Source: JAQIBY01 sp051747965 (lineage in GTDB: Bacteria > Bacteroidota > Bacteroidia > Bacteroidales > ML635J-15). From it: a stretch of DNA of 64,000 bases. The translations under genes were made by a program, and so were the position numbers. This document shows, piece by piece, positions 26,122-33,988 of the stretch (position 1 is its first letter; each line of letters begins with the position of its first letter). The stretch covers positions 41,422-105,421 of the forward strand of contig JBNJGS010000001.1 of NCBI GenBank assembly GCA_051747965.1, written 5' to 3'. The notes beneath the pieces were generated by a model. That model saw only the letters and a list, made by a program, of their open reading frames with translations. It was not told where the DNA came from and searched no databases.

Positions 26122-27630
26122 TCAGTCCTCATCGCTTTGATGCCAGTCCCTGCTTCTTTCAACAGCACGTTTCCATCCTGCGTATAAGGTCTGTCTCTTC
26201 CCGGGGTCCATGGCAGGCTGAAAATTTTTGCCGGTCTTCCACATTTGACTCAGTTTCTGCATATTGGCAAAACCCACACCCAGGGCTGCCAGAAAGGCGG
26301 CTCCCAGGGCAGTGGTTTCGGTAATCTCAGGTCTTGAAACTGCCAGGCCGGTGATATCTGCCTGAAACTGCATCAGAAAATTATTGGTAGTTGCACCACC
26401 ATCAACACGCAGGCTTTCTGTTTCAAGTTCAGCACTTTCCTGCATAATTTCCAATACATCGCGGGTCTGGTAAGCAAGGGATTCGAGCCCGGCACGAACA
26501 ATCTCCGCTTTGCCGGCAGCCTGTGTAATTCCCACAATGGTACCTCGGGCATCCGGATCCCAGTATGGTGTACCCAAACCGGCAAAAGCAGGGACAAAAT
26601 AAACACCGGCAGTATTGTCTGTCTGAGCGGCCAGTGTTTCTGATTCTGCTGCCGTATCAATCAATCCCAATTTATCACGCAGCCATTTGATGGTAGCTCC
26701 GGCAAAAAAAACCGAGCCTTCCAGGGCATAAGTCGGGATGCCATCAATACGCCAGGCTACTGTACGCAACAAACCATCTTCCCGGATCGCAGGACAAGTA
26801 TTTCCCACATTCATCAACATAAAACAACCCGTACCATACGTATTTTTTACCATGCCGGGCGTGTGGCATGCCTGGCCGAACAGGGCTGCCTGCTGATCAC
26901 CGGCAATGCCTGTTATGGGGATAGATACTCCTGAAAACAGATCGGGATGGGTTTTGGCAAGCATACCGGAAGAATCACTCAGTTCAGGAAGCATAGCAGC
27001 CGGCACGTCAAAATAGTGGAGCAATTCATCATCCCAGTCAAGGGTGAGAATATTGAAAAGCAGCGTACGTGAAGCATTGCTTACATCTGTGATGTGGTAT
27101 TCACCTCCACACATTTTCCATATCAGCCAGCTATCAATGGTACCAAACAAATATCTGCCCTGTTTGGCTCCGTCCATGATATCAGGATAGGAATTCAGCA
27201 GCCATTGCAATTTGGTACCTGAAAAATAAGGATCACTGAGCAGGCCGGTTTTGCGACGTATTATCCGCGAAATTTCCTCCTGCCCCATACGCTCGCACTT
27301 ATTGGCTGTACGCTTATCCTGCCAGACAATACAAGGATACACAGGCTTACCGGTTTTCTTATCCCACACCACAAAGCTTTCTCTTTGATTGGTGATTCCG
27401 ATACCGGCAATTTCAGATGGATGAATATTGAGCTTTTGCATCACATCCCGGGCTGTTTTTATCTGGGTTTCATATATGGCAACCGGGTCCTGTTCAACCC
27501 AAGCGTCTTTCGGATATTGCTGCGTGGTTTCTTCCTGACTGAGACCAAGCAATCGAAAGTTCTTATCAAAAACAAGGCTCCGGCAACTGGTTGTGCCCTG
27601 ATCAAAAGCAAGAATGTATGATTTTCCCAT
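26122..27630 (-). CDS. glpK: Glycerol kinase
   Basis: This FGGY-family kinase of 502 residues makes glycerol 3-phosphate from glycerol and ATP in the cytosol. Evidence includes the phosphate-binding start ILAFDQGTTSCRSLVFD, GIGITNQRE, IVWQDKRT, GIAGDQQAALFGQ, NTYGTGCFML and the signature ETTALGAAFLAALGVGF. Length is the family norm. No facilitator (glpF) or glycerol-3-phosphate dehydrogenase (glpD) is adjacent. A near-consensus -7 box (TATCTTTA on the minus strand, 27660 to 27653) lies about 23 bases upstream of the start, so the gene is probably transcribed alone. The 89 bases after it hold no evident terminator. Confidence 0.96.
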   Translation of the reverse strand: MGKSYILAFDQGTTSCRSLVFDKNFRLLGLSQEETTQQYPKDAWVEQDPVAIYETQIKTARDVMQKLNIHPSEIAGIGITNQRESFVVWDKKTGKPVYPCIVWQDKRTANKCERMGQEEISRIIRRKTGLLSDPYFSGTKLQWLLNSYPDIMDGAKQGRYLFGTIDSWLIWKMCGGEYHITDVSNASRTLLFNILTLDWDDELLHYFDVPAAMLPELSDSSGMLAKTHPDLFSGVSIPITGIAGDQQAALFGQACHTPGMVKNTYGTGCFMLMNVGNTCPAIREDGLLRTVAWRIDGIPTYALEGSVFFAGATIKWLRDKLGLIDTAAESETLAAQTDNTAGVYFVPAFAGLGTPYWDPDARGTIVGITQAAGKAEIVRAGLESLAYQTRDVLEIMQESAELETESLRVDGGATTNNFLMQFQADITGLAVSRPEITETTALGAAFLAALGVGFANMQKLSQMWKTGKNFQPAMDPGKRQTLYAGWKRAVERSRDWHQSDED

Positions 27631-27752
27631 AGACTTGATTTGTTTTGAGACCTAAAGATAACAAATACTGTTGTATTCACAGCACATCATGTCCAACTGA
27701 TAGCTGAATAAACACAAACCCGGGCAGCATGTCATAGATTCTCAAATCCAAA

Positions 27753-28685
27753 TCACTTTTTCAGTTTTCTGAGGTAGAAATTGTGTTCCCCAAAATTCAA
27801 TTTCAGAAGCTTCTTGTCATTGATGAGCTGTTCCACAAGCTGCATATCTGCATTGTTCTTGTTGAGCAATTCCCGGAGTGCATCCTCACGCATGGGATGT
27901 ACCGCGGTAATACTGAGAATATCTGATTCAGCATCTCCGCTGGCGGCAAAAGCATTGCCTTCATACCCAATCAACAACTCAGCGCGTTTTACTTTTTCAG
28001 AAAACAATGCCCAGGCCGTTTGCAGGGCTTTTTCTCCGGCCGGTTTAACATCCGGATCAGCAGGCGGACGTGTGGGAATGGCGATATATGCCACATCAGG
28101 ATTTATTTCACCCAGAAAATCAGCCATCTTACGCAATTCAGCTTCCTTGTCATTGTATCCATCTATCAGCATACTTTCTGTCATAAGATAGCCCTCATAG
28201 GCAGACGCAAAATCACGCACACCCTGTTTTACGGTTTCGAAATCCAGGTTTTTATGCGGGCGATCCACTTTACGCCACATCTCTTCTGTTGCAGCATCTA
28301 CTTTGACTGATACGCGATCAGTTTTGAGCAAAGCCTTCCTCACCTGCTCATCCCACAACAATGATGCGTTGGAAATCACTGCTACGGGCACATCCAGCTT
28401 TTTCAGGCCGGTAATCAATTCTTCCAGACGGGCATCCAGGGCAGGCTCCCCATCGGGAACGAGGGTAAGATAATCCACTTTATCAGCAGTATTAAGCCGC
28501 TCTTTCACCTGCCGGACAATATCTTCCGGGTCATAAAATGCCTCACGTTCTGTCTGCATGCGAATGGCATTCCCAAGCTGACAATATCTGCAGGCGTAGG
28601 TACATATTTTCGGCGGTATGTGGTTGATTCCAATACTTTGTCCCAGCCGCCTCGATGGAACAGGACCAAATATTATCTGAGCCAT
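27753..28685 (-). CDS. Radical SAM protein (COG0731-like) of the ORP/NifX cluster
   Basis: The protein has 310 residues. The radical SAM cluster motif CTYACRYC lies near residues 28-35, after FGPVPSRRLGQSIGINHIPPK, a start typical of the COG0731 group. The radical SAM barrel continues through LVPDGEPALD and VSVKVDAA. The C-terminal 70 residues (ITAVHPMREDALRELL) form a small helical domain. Relatives often sit beside NifX/NifB-like and MinD-like ATPase genes, as here, where it is the last of five co-directional genes eight bases apart or less. The substrate is unknown. Metal-cofactor or Fe-S assembly is inferred from the neighbours. Confidence 0.85.
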   Translation of the reverse strand: MAQIIFGPVPSRRLGQSIGINHIPPKICTYACRYCQLGNAIRMQTEREAFYDPEDIVRQVKERLNTADKVDYLTLVPDGEPALDARLEELITGLKKLDVPVAVISNASLLWDEQVRKALLKTDRVSVKVDAATEEMWRKVDRPHKNLDFETVKQGVRDFASAYEGYLMTESMLIDGYNDKEAELRKMADFLGEINPDVAYIAIPTRPPADPDVKPAGEKALQTAWALFSEKVKRAELLIGYEGNAFAASGDAESDILSITAVHPMREDALRELLNKNNADMQLVEQLINDKKLLKLNFGEHNFYLRKLKK

Positions 28686-28692
28686 AAAACCA

Positions 28693-29007
28693 TTATTTTA
28701 CTTTTTTCAGTGCTTCGCGAATGCTGATTTGTCCGACTTGAGATTTCATCTTCACCCCTGCCTGTTTCAGTACATCTGAAGCTTTGGGGCCAAAAGGACC
28801 ACTGGTGACAACCATATCTGCATCTGCCTGAATCACGCTCTGTGCAGCCTGAATGCCAACACCATGTCCGGCATTTTTTTCCGTGTTCTCAATAAAATGC
28901 AGACTGTCATCAGCATCATCGTACACGACAAAACCTGCAGCCCGTCCAAAACGTTCGTCCAAAACAGCATCAAAAGATGCCTTATTTGCTGGAAATACAA
29001 TTTTCAT
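28693..29007 (-). CDS. NifX/NifB-like (dinitrogenase iron-molybdenum cofactor fold) protein
   Basis: This cytosolic protein of 104 residues has the NifX/NifB C-terminal/NafY fold that binds metal-sulphur clusters. Family signs are the opening MKIVFPANK, LDERFGRAAGFVVYD, GHGVGIQAAQSVI and ADMVVTSGPFGPKASDVLKQAG. It resembles the small proteins of the Desulfovibrio orange protein (ORP) operon. It lacks the HFGHC element of its partner at the other end of the cluster. It lies between a MinD-type ATPase (10 bases upstream) and the radical SAM gene (7 bases downstream). Nitrogenase structural genes are absent, so a role in FeMo-cofactor synthesis is not implied. Confidence 0.9.
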   Translation of the reverse strand: MKIVFPANKASFDAVLDERFGRAAGFVVYDDADDSLHFIENTEKNAGHGVGIQAAQSVIQADADMVVTSGPFGPKASDVLKQAGVKMKSQVGQISIREALKKVK

Positions 29008-29017
29008 AACTTTTTGT

Positions 29018-29893
29018 TTATTTTACTGTGTTTACAATATCCTGCCATATATTTTCAAAAATGGCAGTTAAATCACTGCGTCCGGTTTCCGGGACAGTCA
29101 AGCCTTCACTAACAGCCCTTGAAAATACCGGATCATATGGCAATTCCCGTGTATATCCAAGGTTGTTTTCTTCGGCAAATGCTTTGATTTTCCTGCGATA
29201 ATCAGGATTAATATCTGCTTTGTTCAGAACTATCATGGCTGGAATTTCCATTTTCTGCAGCAATTCATTGACTCTTTTCATATCGTGCCAGCCGGAAGTG
29301 GTGGGTTCGGTCACCACCAATGCCATAGAAGCACCGGACATGGCAGCAATTACAGGACATCCAATCCCCGGCGGGCCATCTGTAAGGATGATATCCCGGC
29401 CTTCCCTTTCAGCAATCACACGACTGCGGTTTTTTACTTCGGTTACCAGTTTTCCGGAATTATCTGCTCCGATGTTTAGTTTTGCGTGTACCATAGGACT
29501 GCTTTGTCTGGTAAAAGCCTCGAACAGGATACCGGCTGCCTGGGTTTCCAGGTGCAGGGCATTGTGGGGGCAGACATGGGTACACAAACCGCAACCTTCA
29601 CATTCTATGGGATTAATTTTCAGTTCTGCATTCTCAACAGATATGGCATCAAAATGGCAATGATCAATGCAAATGCGGCAACGGATACATTTTTCCTGAT
29701 TGACAACAGCCAATTTCCCACCATAAAAAATTTCTTCTCTGGTATTGTCCGGAGCCATCAGCAAATGCATATCGGCAGCATCCACATCGGCATCCGCCAG
29801 TACAATATCATTGGCAGCAAGCCATGCCAGCCCGGCGGTTATGGATGTCTTTCCACATCCACCTTTTCCGGATATTACAACAACTTCTTTCAT
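29018..29893 (-). CDS. MinD/Mrp-type ATPase with inserted 2[4Fe-4S] ferredoxin domain (1)
   Basis: This P-loop ATPase of 291 residues has the deviant Walker A GKGGCGKTS at about 9-17. After the DADVDAADMH switch it carries a ferredoxin insertion with two [4Fe-4S] motifs (CIRCRICIDHC and CEGCGLCTHVC), followed by the rest of the ATPase core (LTDGPPGIGCPVIA and VVTEPTTSGWHDMKR). Such proteins occur in pairs in ORP-type operons. They are thought to couple ATP hydrolysis to electron or cluster transfer during metal-cluster assembly. It overlaps the start of the next upstream MinD gene by four bases, so the two are translationally coupled and probably act together. Confidence 0.92.
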   Translation of the reverse strand: MKEVVVISGKGGCGKTSITAGLAWLAANDIVLADADVDAADMHLLMAPDNTREEIFYGGKLAVVNQEKCIRCRICIDHCHFDAISVENAELKINPIECEGCGLCTHVCPHNALHLETQAAGILFEAFTRQSSPMVHAKLNIGADNSGKLVTEVKNRSRVIAEREGRDIILTDGPPGIGCPVIAAMSGASMALVVTEPTTSGWHDMKRVNELLQKMEIPAMIVLNKADINPDYRRKIKAFAEENNLGYTRELPYDPVFSRAVSEGLTVPETGRSDLTAIFENIWQDIVNTVK

Positions 29894-30780
29894 ACATCCA
29901 TCCGTTTTTTCAGATTATCCGTCAGTGTATTCCAGGCATCGGCAATCTCTTCATTCAGGTTATATACAAGCTCTCCACGTGAGTAAGCTTCTGCAATGGC
30001 CTGACTCTGAGGTATACGGCCCAGAATTTCCAGACCTTCTTTTTGACAATACTCTTCTATCAACTCATCCCTGCCGCTACCTGCTTTATTGATCACAACA
30101 CCTGTGGGTCTGCCAAGCTTTCGGACAGTTTCTACAGCAAGCCCAAGATCGTGGAGTCCAAAAGGTGTTGGTTCAGTTACCATCAGCACATAATCTGCAT
30201 CTTTGGTTACCTCCATCATGGGACAAGACGTTCCGGGCGGTGCATCAATAAGAATCAGGCTGTCATCCACTGCAGCTTTTTCCATTTTGTCCAGTGCTTC
30301 GGAAATCAAGGGGACAGCACTGGGCTGGCCAACTTCCAGACGGTTTTCTATCAGACTGAGATTTTCCTGTACCGGTTTGAAATACCGGGATTCGCCCATC
30401 CTGTGTTTTTTCATTGGCAGGGCATCAGCCGGGCAAAGGGTGGAACAGGCATGACAGGAATGACAAAGGTCCGGAAATATCAAAACCCTGCTACCTAAAA
30501 ACGCGATGGCATTGAACTCGCAGACCTGAGAGCATTTGTTGCAGAGCGTACATTTTTGCTCCTCCCAAACAGGTACAAGACGGTGCTCATCCTGAACAAG
30601 TATTGTTTTTGCATCACTAAAAAACAGGGAGGCATTGGGTTCCTCTACATCCAGATCGCTGAGTAAAACCTGATTCGCAAAAGCAGGCAAATCTTCAGCC
30701 AGCCGGGCAGCAAGGTTTACTGACAAACTGGTTTTACCCGTTCCGCCTTTACCACTGGCAATGGCAATTTTATATCTCAT
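29890..30780 (-). CDS. MinD/Mrp-type ATPase with inserted 2[4Fe-4S] ferredoxin domain (2)
   Basis: This paralogue of its neighbour has 296 residues. Walker A is GKGGTGKTS near residues 10-18. The ferredoxin insertion carries CTLCNKCSQVC and CHSCHACSTLC, and the ATPase core continues with LIDAPPGTSCPMMEV and MVTEPTPFGLHDL. It differs from copy 1 mainly before the ferredoxin insert (EPNASLFFSDAKTI) and in a Cys-poor C-terminus. It starts six bases after the ORP-like gene and overlaps copy 1 by four bases. The two ATPases probably form a heterodimer, as proposed for MinD pairs of ORP operons; that is inference here. Confidence 0.92.
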   Translation of the reverse strand: MRYKIAIASGKGGTGKTSLSVNLAARLAEDLPAFANQVLLSDLDVEEPNASLFFSDAKTILVQDEHRLVPVWEEQKCTLCNKCSQVCEFNAIAFLGSRVLIFPDLCHSCHACSTLCPADALPMKKHRMGESRYFKPVQENLSLIENRLEVGQPSAVPLISEALDKMEKAAVDDSLILIDAPPGTSCPMMEVTKDADYVLMVTEPTPFGLHDLGLAVETVRKLGRPTGVVINKAGSGRDELIEEYCQKEGLEILGRIPQSQAIAEAYSRGELVYNLNEEIADAWNTLTDNLKKRMDV

Positions 30781-30786
30781 AATCTT

Positions 30787-31122
30787 TTAGTGATCACACA
30801 GATTCTCATTTGTCACCAGTTTTCCTGCAAGAAAATCTTCTACCAGACGATCAGCAGTTTTGCCGGGGACACCTACATAAACATTTACACCGGCCTCCTG
30901 AAAAAGGGTAATGGCACGCTGTCCCATACCTCCGGCAAGAATATCTGTAGCGCCTTTATCTGCCAGCCATTTGGGCAGCAAGCCGGGCTCATGAGGAGGT
31001 GCATCCAGCAAAACATGCTTCTTTACTTCATTATTTTCAGTATCATATAAAGCAAAATGATCACAATGACCAAAATGCTGACTCAATAATCCGTTGGATA
31101 CGGGGATGGCAACTTTTTTCAT
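30787..31122 (-). CDS. ORP/NifX-like metal-cluster-binding protein
   Basis: This is a protein of 111 residues of the same NifX-like fold as its 104-residue neighbour. It opens with MKKVAIPVSNGLLSQHFGHCDHFALYD; the HFGHC element and GGMGQRAITLFQEAGVNVYVG are typical of ORP and other free-standing NifX-like proteins. A second Cys/His cluster (NENLCDH) stands at the very end. It is the first gene of the five-gene cluster, with a 186-base divergent regulatory gap to dnaX. Function is inferred: it may carry a metal-sulphur cluster built with the two MinD ATPases. Confidence 0.9.
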   Translation of the reverse strand: MKKVAIPVSNGLLSQHFGHCDHFALYDTENNEVKKHVLLDAPPHEPGLLPKWLADKGATDILAGGMGQRAITLFQEAGVNVYVGVPGKTADRLVEDFLAGKLVTNENLCDH

Positions 31123-31160
31123 TTTTTATTGTCTTTTGGTTCGGGACAAAGGTAATTATT

Positions 31161-31245
31161 TTAAACATATGTTCATTACAAAAATGATTTGATTTTAATA
31201 AAATCCTTAATTACCGAATAGAATGGGTGTATAACAAAATTTGTT
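31161..31245. promoter_or_regulatory. Two inverted repeats in the ORP cluster/dnaX divergent gap
   Basis: TAAACATATGTTCA at 31162-31175 contains the perfect palindrome AACATATGTT, and differs by one base from TGAACATATGTTCA, a layout seen at ArsR/SmtB-type operators. AACAAAATTTGTT at 31233-31245 is a perfect 6-1-6 inverted repeat. Either could be an operator for the ORP-like cluster or for dnaX. A near-consensus -7 box for dnaX (TACCTTTA, 31280-31287) follows. Confidence 0.35.
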
Positions 31246-31308
31246 GATAAAAGCCTTTCTGTTTTTCAATTTTAGATTTTACCTTTACATCGAATTAATC
31301 AGAAAGCT

Positions 31309-33144
31309 ATGGAAAACTTTATTGTATCGGCAAGAAAATACCGTCCGGAATCATTTGAATCCGTTGTTGGTCAGGAGAATATCACCCGGACACTGAAGAA
31401 TGCCATCGGTCAGAAGCAGCTTGCCCAGGCGTATTTGTTTTGCGGGCCCCGTGGTGTTGGCAAGACAACCAATGCGAGGATTTTTGCCAAGACAATCAAT
31501 TGTGAGAATCTGGATAATGATTTGAATCCATGCAATAAATGTGAAAGCTGCATTGCATTTAACGAGCAACGTTCGATGAACATCCACGAGTTGGATGCGG
31601 CCTCCAACAATTCTGTTGAAGACATCCGAAATCTGATTGATCAGGTCAGGATTCCTCCCCAGATAGGGCATTACAGTGTTTACATCATTGATGAGGTACA
31701 TATGCTGAGCAGTTCAGCCTTCAATGCTTTCCTAAAAACGCTGGAGGAACCCCCTTCCCATGCAATTTTTATTTTGGCGACCACTGAAAAGCACAAGATT
31801 CTGCCCACCATCCTTTCGCGCTGTCAGGTATATGACTTCAATCGTATTGGTGTGAGAGAGATTGCCGACCGGTTGAGATTTGTTGCCATGGAGGAGCAGA
31901 TAGAAGCAGAAGTTGAAGCCTTGCAAATCATTGCTCAGAAGGCAGATGGTGCCATGCGTGATGCACTTTCAATATTTGATCAGATTGTTTCATTTTCCGG
32001 CAAAAAAGTAACATATCAGGATGCCATTGATAATCTGAATGTGCTGGATTATGATTATTATTTTCGTCTCACCGATGCTTTTCTTGCTGCCGATCATCTT
32101 GAAAGCCTGTTGATTTTCAACGAGATTCTGGAACACGGCTTTGACGGAAACTATTTCATCACTGGTCTGGCTGCTCATTTCCGCGACATTCTGGTAGCAA
32201 GAGACACAAAGTCAAGCGAATTGCTGGAGGTTGGAGATAAAATCAAGGAGAGTTATATGACAACGGCAGGCAAATGCAGTGAGGCTTTTCTGATAAAAGC
32301 ACTGGAATATGCCACAGAATGTGATTACCGGTACAAGGGCAGTCAGAACAAGCGTTTGCATGTGGAACTTGCTTTGATACGGATCAGCAATATAATGCGT
32401 AACTCAAAGAAGCCTGTAAGCAGTGGGCAACCATCAGCACAACCCACGACAGAGCCCAAAAGGCCGGCACAGCCAAAGCCAAGCCCTGAGCGCAATGCAA
32501 CGGTTTCACATGATCCGACGGGAAAATACGGACAATCTGAGGCTAAAAACGAGATAAAAAAGCCGGTTTCGAACAATCCTCAGCCACAGGAAAAACCAGA
32601 CACGGAAAAAACCGGACCAGTGGCAGGCACATCCCATGATCAAAATGGCAAACCAGGTAATCCGCAAGCGAAGCAAGGCAATGGCAGCGGTATTTCCATT
32701 ATGGCAGAGCTAAACAAAGCAGAAACAAATACTGAAAAAGCCGAAAAAGACAACAGCAGCCCGGGAGTTTCCGCTGAGGAAAATTTTGATCAGGAAGCCT
32801 TAACAGGTGCATGGCTTTCTTTTGCTGAAAAGCATAAGAACCAGCCCCGTCTTTATCAGAACCTGAAAAAATACCAGCCGGTACTGAAAGACGGATTTAA
32901 ACTTGAGGTAGAGATGCCTTCGGAAAGCATGAAACGGGTTATTTTAAACATCAAACCGGAAATAGTCCGCGATTTGCAGGAGCACTTAAACAACGGCAAA
33001 CTGGACTTGTTTGTCACTGTGCAGGAAATTGAAAACAATGGTTCAAAAACACCATACACAGCGGAAGAAAAATATGAGGCCATGGCACAAAAAAATCCTG
33101 CTATTCAGAAGTTGCGCCACGATTTTGACATGAATGTGCGATAA
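31309..33144 (+). CDS. dnaX: DNA polymerase III subunit gamma/tau
   Basis: This clamp-loader ATPase has 611 residues. Its N-terminus MENFIVSARKYRPESFESVVGQ is standard. Walker A GPRGVGKTT is at 46-54, zinc cysteines are at 65, 75, 78 and 81 (CNKCESC), and Walker B is YIIDEVHML. The AAA core ends near residue 365. It is followed by a low-complexity Pro/Lys/Gln/Asn-rich linker of about 120 residues and a C-terminal domain of about 130 residues ending in NVR. No frameshift-type slippery sequence was noticed in the linker, so the long (tau) form is the product I can support. It converges with the TrmH-family gene 15 bases downstream. Confidence 0.95.
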   Translation: MENFIVSARKYRPESFESVVGQENITRTLKNAIGQKQLAQAYLFCGPRGVGKTTNARIFAKTINCENLDNDLNPCNKCESCIAFNEQRSMNIHELDAASNNSVEDIRNLIDQVRIPPQIGHYSVYIIDEVHMLSSSAFNAFLKTLEEPPSHAIFILATTEKHKILPTILSRCQVYDFNRIGVREIADRLRFVAMEEQIEAEVEALQIIAQKADGAMRDALSIFDQIVSFSGKKVTYQDAIDNLNVLDYDYYFRLTDAFLAADHLESLLIFNEILEHGFDGNYFITGLAAHFRDILVARDTKSSELLEVGDKIKESYMTTAGKCSEAFLIKALEYATECDYRYKGSQNKRLHVELALIRISNIMRNSKKPVSSGQPSAQPTTEPKRPAQPKPSPERNATVSHDPTGKYGQSEAKNEIKKPVSNNPQPQEKPDTEKTGPVAGTSHDQNGKPGNPQAKQGNGSGISIMAELNKAETNTEKAEKDNSSPGVSAEENFDQEALTGAWLSFAEKHKNQPRLYQNLKKYQPVLKDGFKLEVEMPSESMKRVILNIKPEIVRDLQEHLNNGKLDLFVTVQEIENNGSKTPYTAEEKYEAMAQKNPAIQKLRHDFDMNVR

Positions 33145-33159
33145 ATATCATGGTGGGTA

Positions 33160-33924
33160 TCAGCATTTTTGCCTGAAAACAGCACAAAAAATACCGGTTG
33201 CAACGGAAATATTCAGGGATTCCATATCTTTTCTGTCCTGTGGATAAGGAGGTATAGAAATACGCTGTGTACAGTAAGCTTCAAGTTCATCCGATATCCC
33301 CTGCCCTTCATTCCCCATCAGCAACAAGCCTGTGGGAGAAATGCCGGCATCGTAAACTGAACGACCGTCCATAAAAGTTCCGTACACCGGATAATTTATT
33401 ATTGTTTTCATTTCTTCAATGAAATCCGGAAGGTCCACATAATGCACATTCACACGAAACAAGGCGCCCATACTGGCCTGCACGACTTTGGGATTGTAGC
33501 AGTCCACTGTATCTTTGGAGCAGAATATATCAGAAATTCCAAACCAGTCTGCAATTCTTATTATGGCACCCAGGTTTCCGGGATCCTGTATGCAATCCAG
33601 TCCGATACTCAGGTTTTGTAAACATTTCTGCCTGTTGATCGTAGGTTTTCTGACAGGCATAACAGCGATGACATCCGGGGCAGTTTTCAGGCTGCTGATC
33701 TGAGACAGTTGCTTATCATCTGCATGTTCAAAAAAAGGCAATTTTTTCCATTCCGGAAAAGATGTTATTATACTGTTGTTTGCAATCAGACAATCAGGTT
33801 CAAGACCAATACTTAGTGCTTCAGATACGATTTTTCTGCCCTGAATCATAAACTGACCATACATCTCCCGGTATTTTTTTTGTTTCAGCGCCCGGTATTG
33901 CCTGATTTTTGCATTTGTTAACAT
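33160..33924 (-). CDS. TrmH/SpoU family RNA 2'-O-methyltransferase
   Basis: This SPOUT-class methyltransferase of 254 residues has an N-terminal substrate-binding domain (YGQFMIQGRKIVSEAL). The knotted catalytic domain carries the three family motifs: LDCIQDPGNLGAIIRIADWFG, LLMGNEGQGISDEL and MESLNISVATGIF. It methylates a ribose in rRNA or tRNA; the exact site cannot be told. It is transcribed divergently from the TamL-like gene. That arrangement is common in Bacteroidota. The 64-base gap probably carries both promoters. Confidence 0.93.
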   Translation of the reverse strand: MLTNAKIRQYRALKQKKYREMYGQFMIQGRKIVSEALSIGLEPDCLIANNSIITSFPEWKKLPFFEHADDKQLSQISSLKTAPDVIAVMPVRKPTINRQKCLQNLSIGLDCIQDPGNLGAIIRIADWFGISDIFCSKDTVDCYNPKVVQASMGALFRVNVHYVDLPDFIEEMKTIINYPVYGTFMDGRSVYDAGISPTGLLLMGNEGQGISDELEAYCTQRISIPPYPQDRKDMESLNISVATGIFCAVFRQKC

Positions 33925-33988
33925 GTTACAAAGTTAAAATTATCCTGCATTCAAACTTATTCCTTATTTTTGAAGCAAATTAGATAGA

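Noticed and set aside
28693..31122. Nitrogenase-related locus
   Set aside because: The NifX-like proteins lack nifHDK, nifB or nifEN partners; the set fits ORP-type clusters better.
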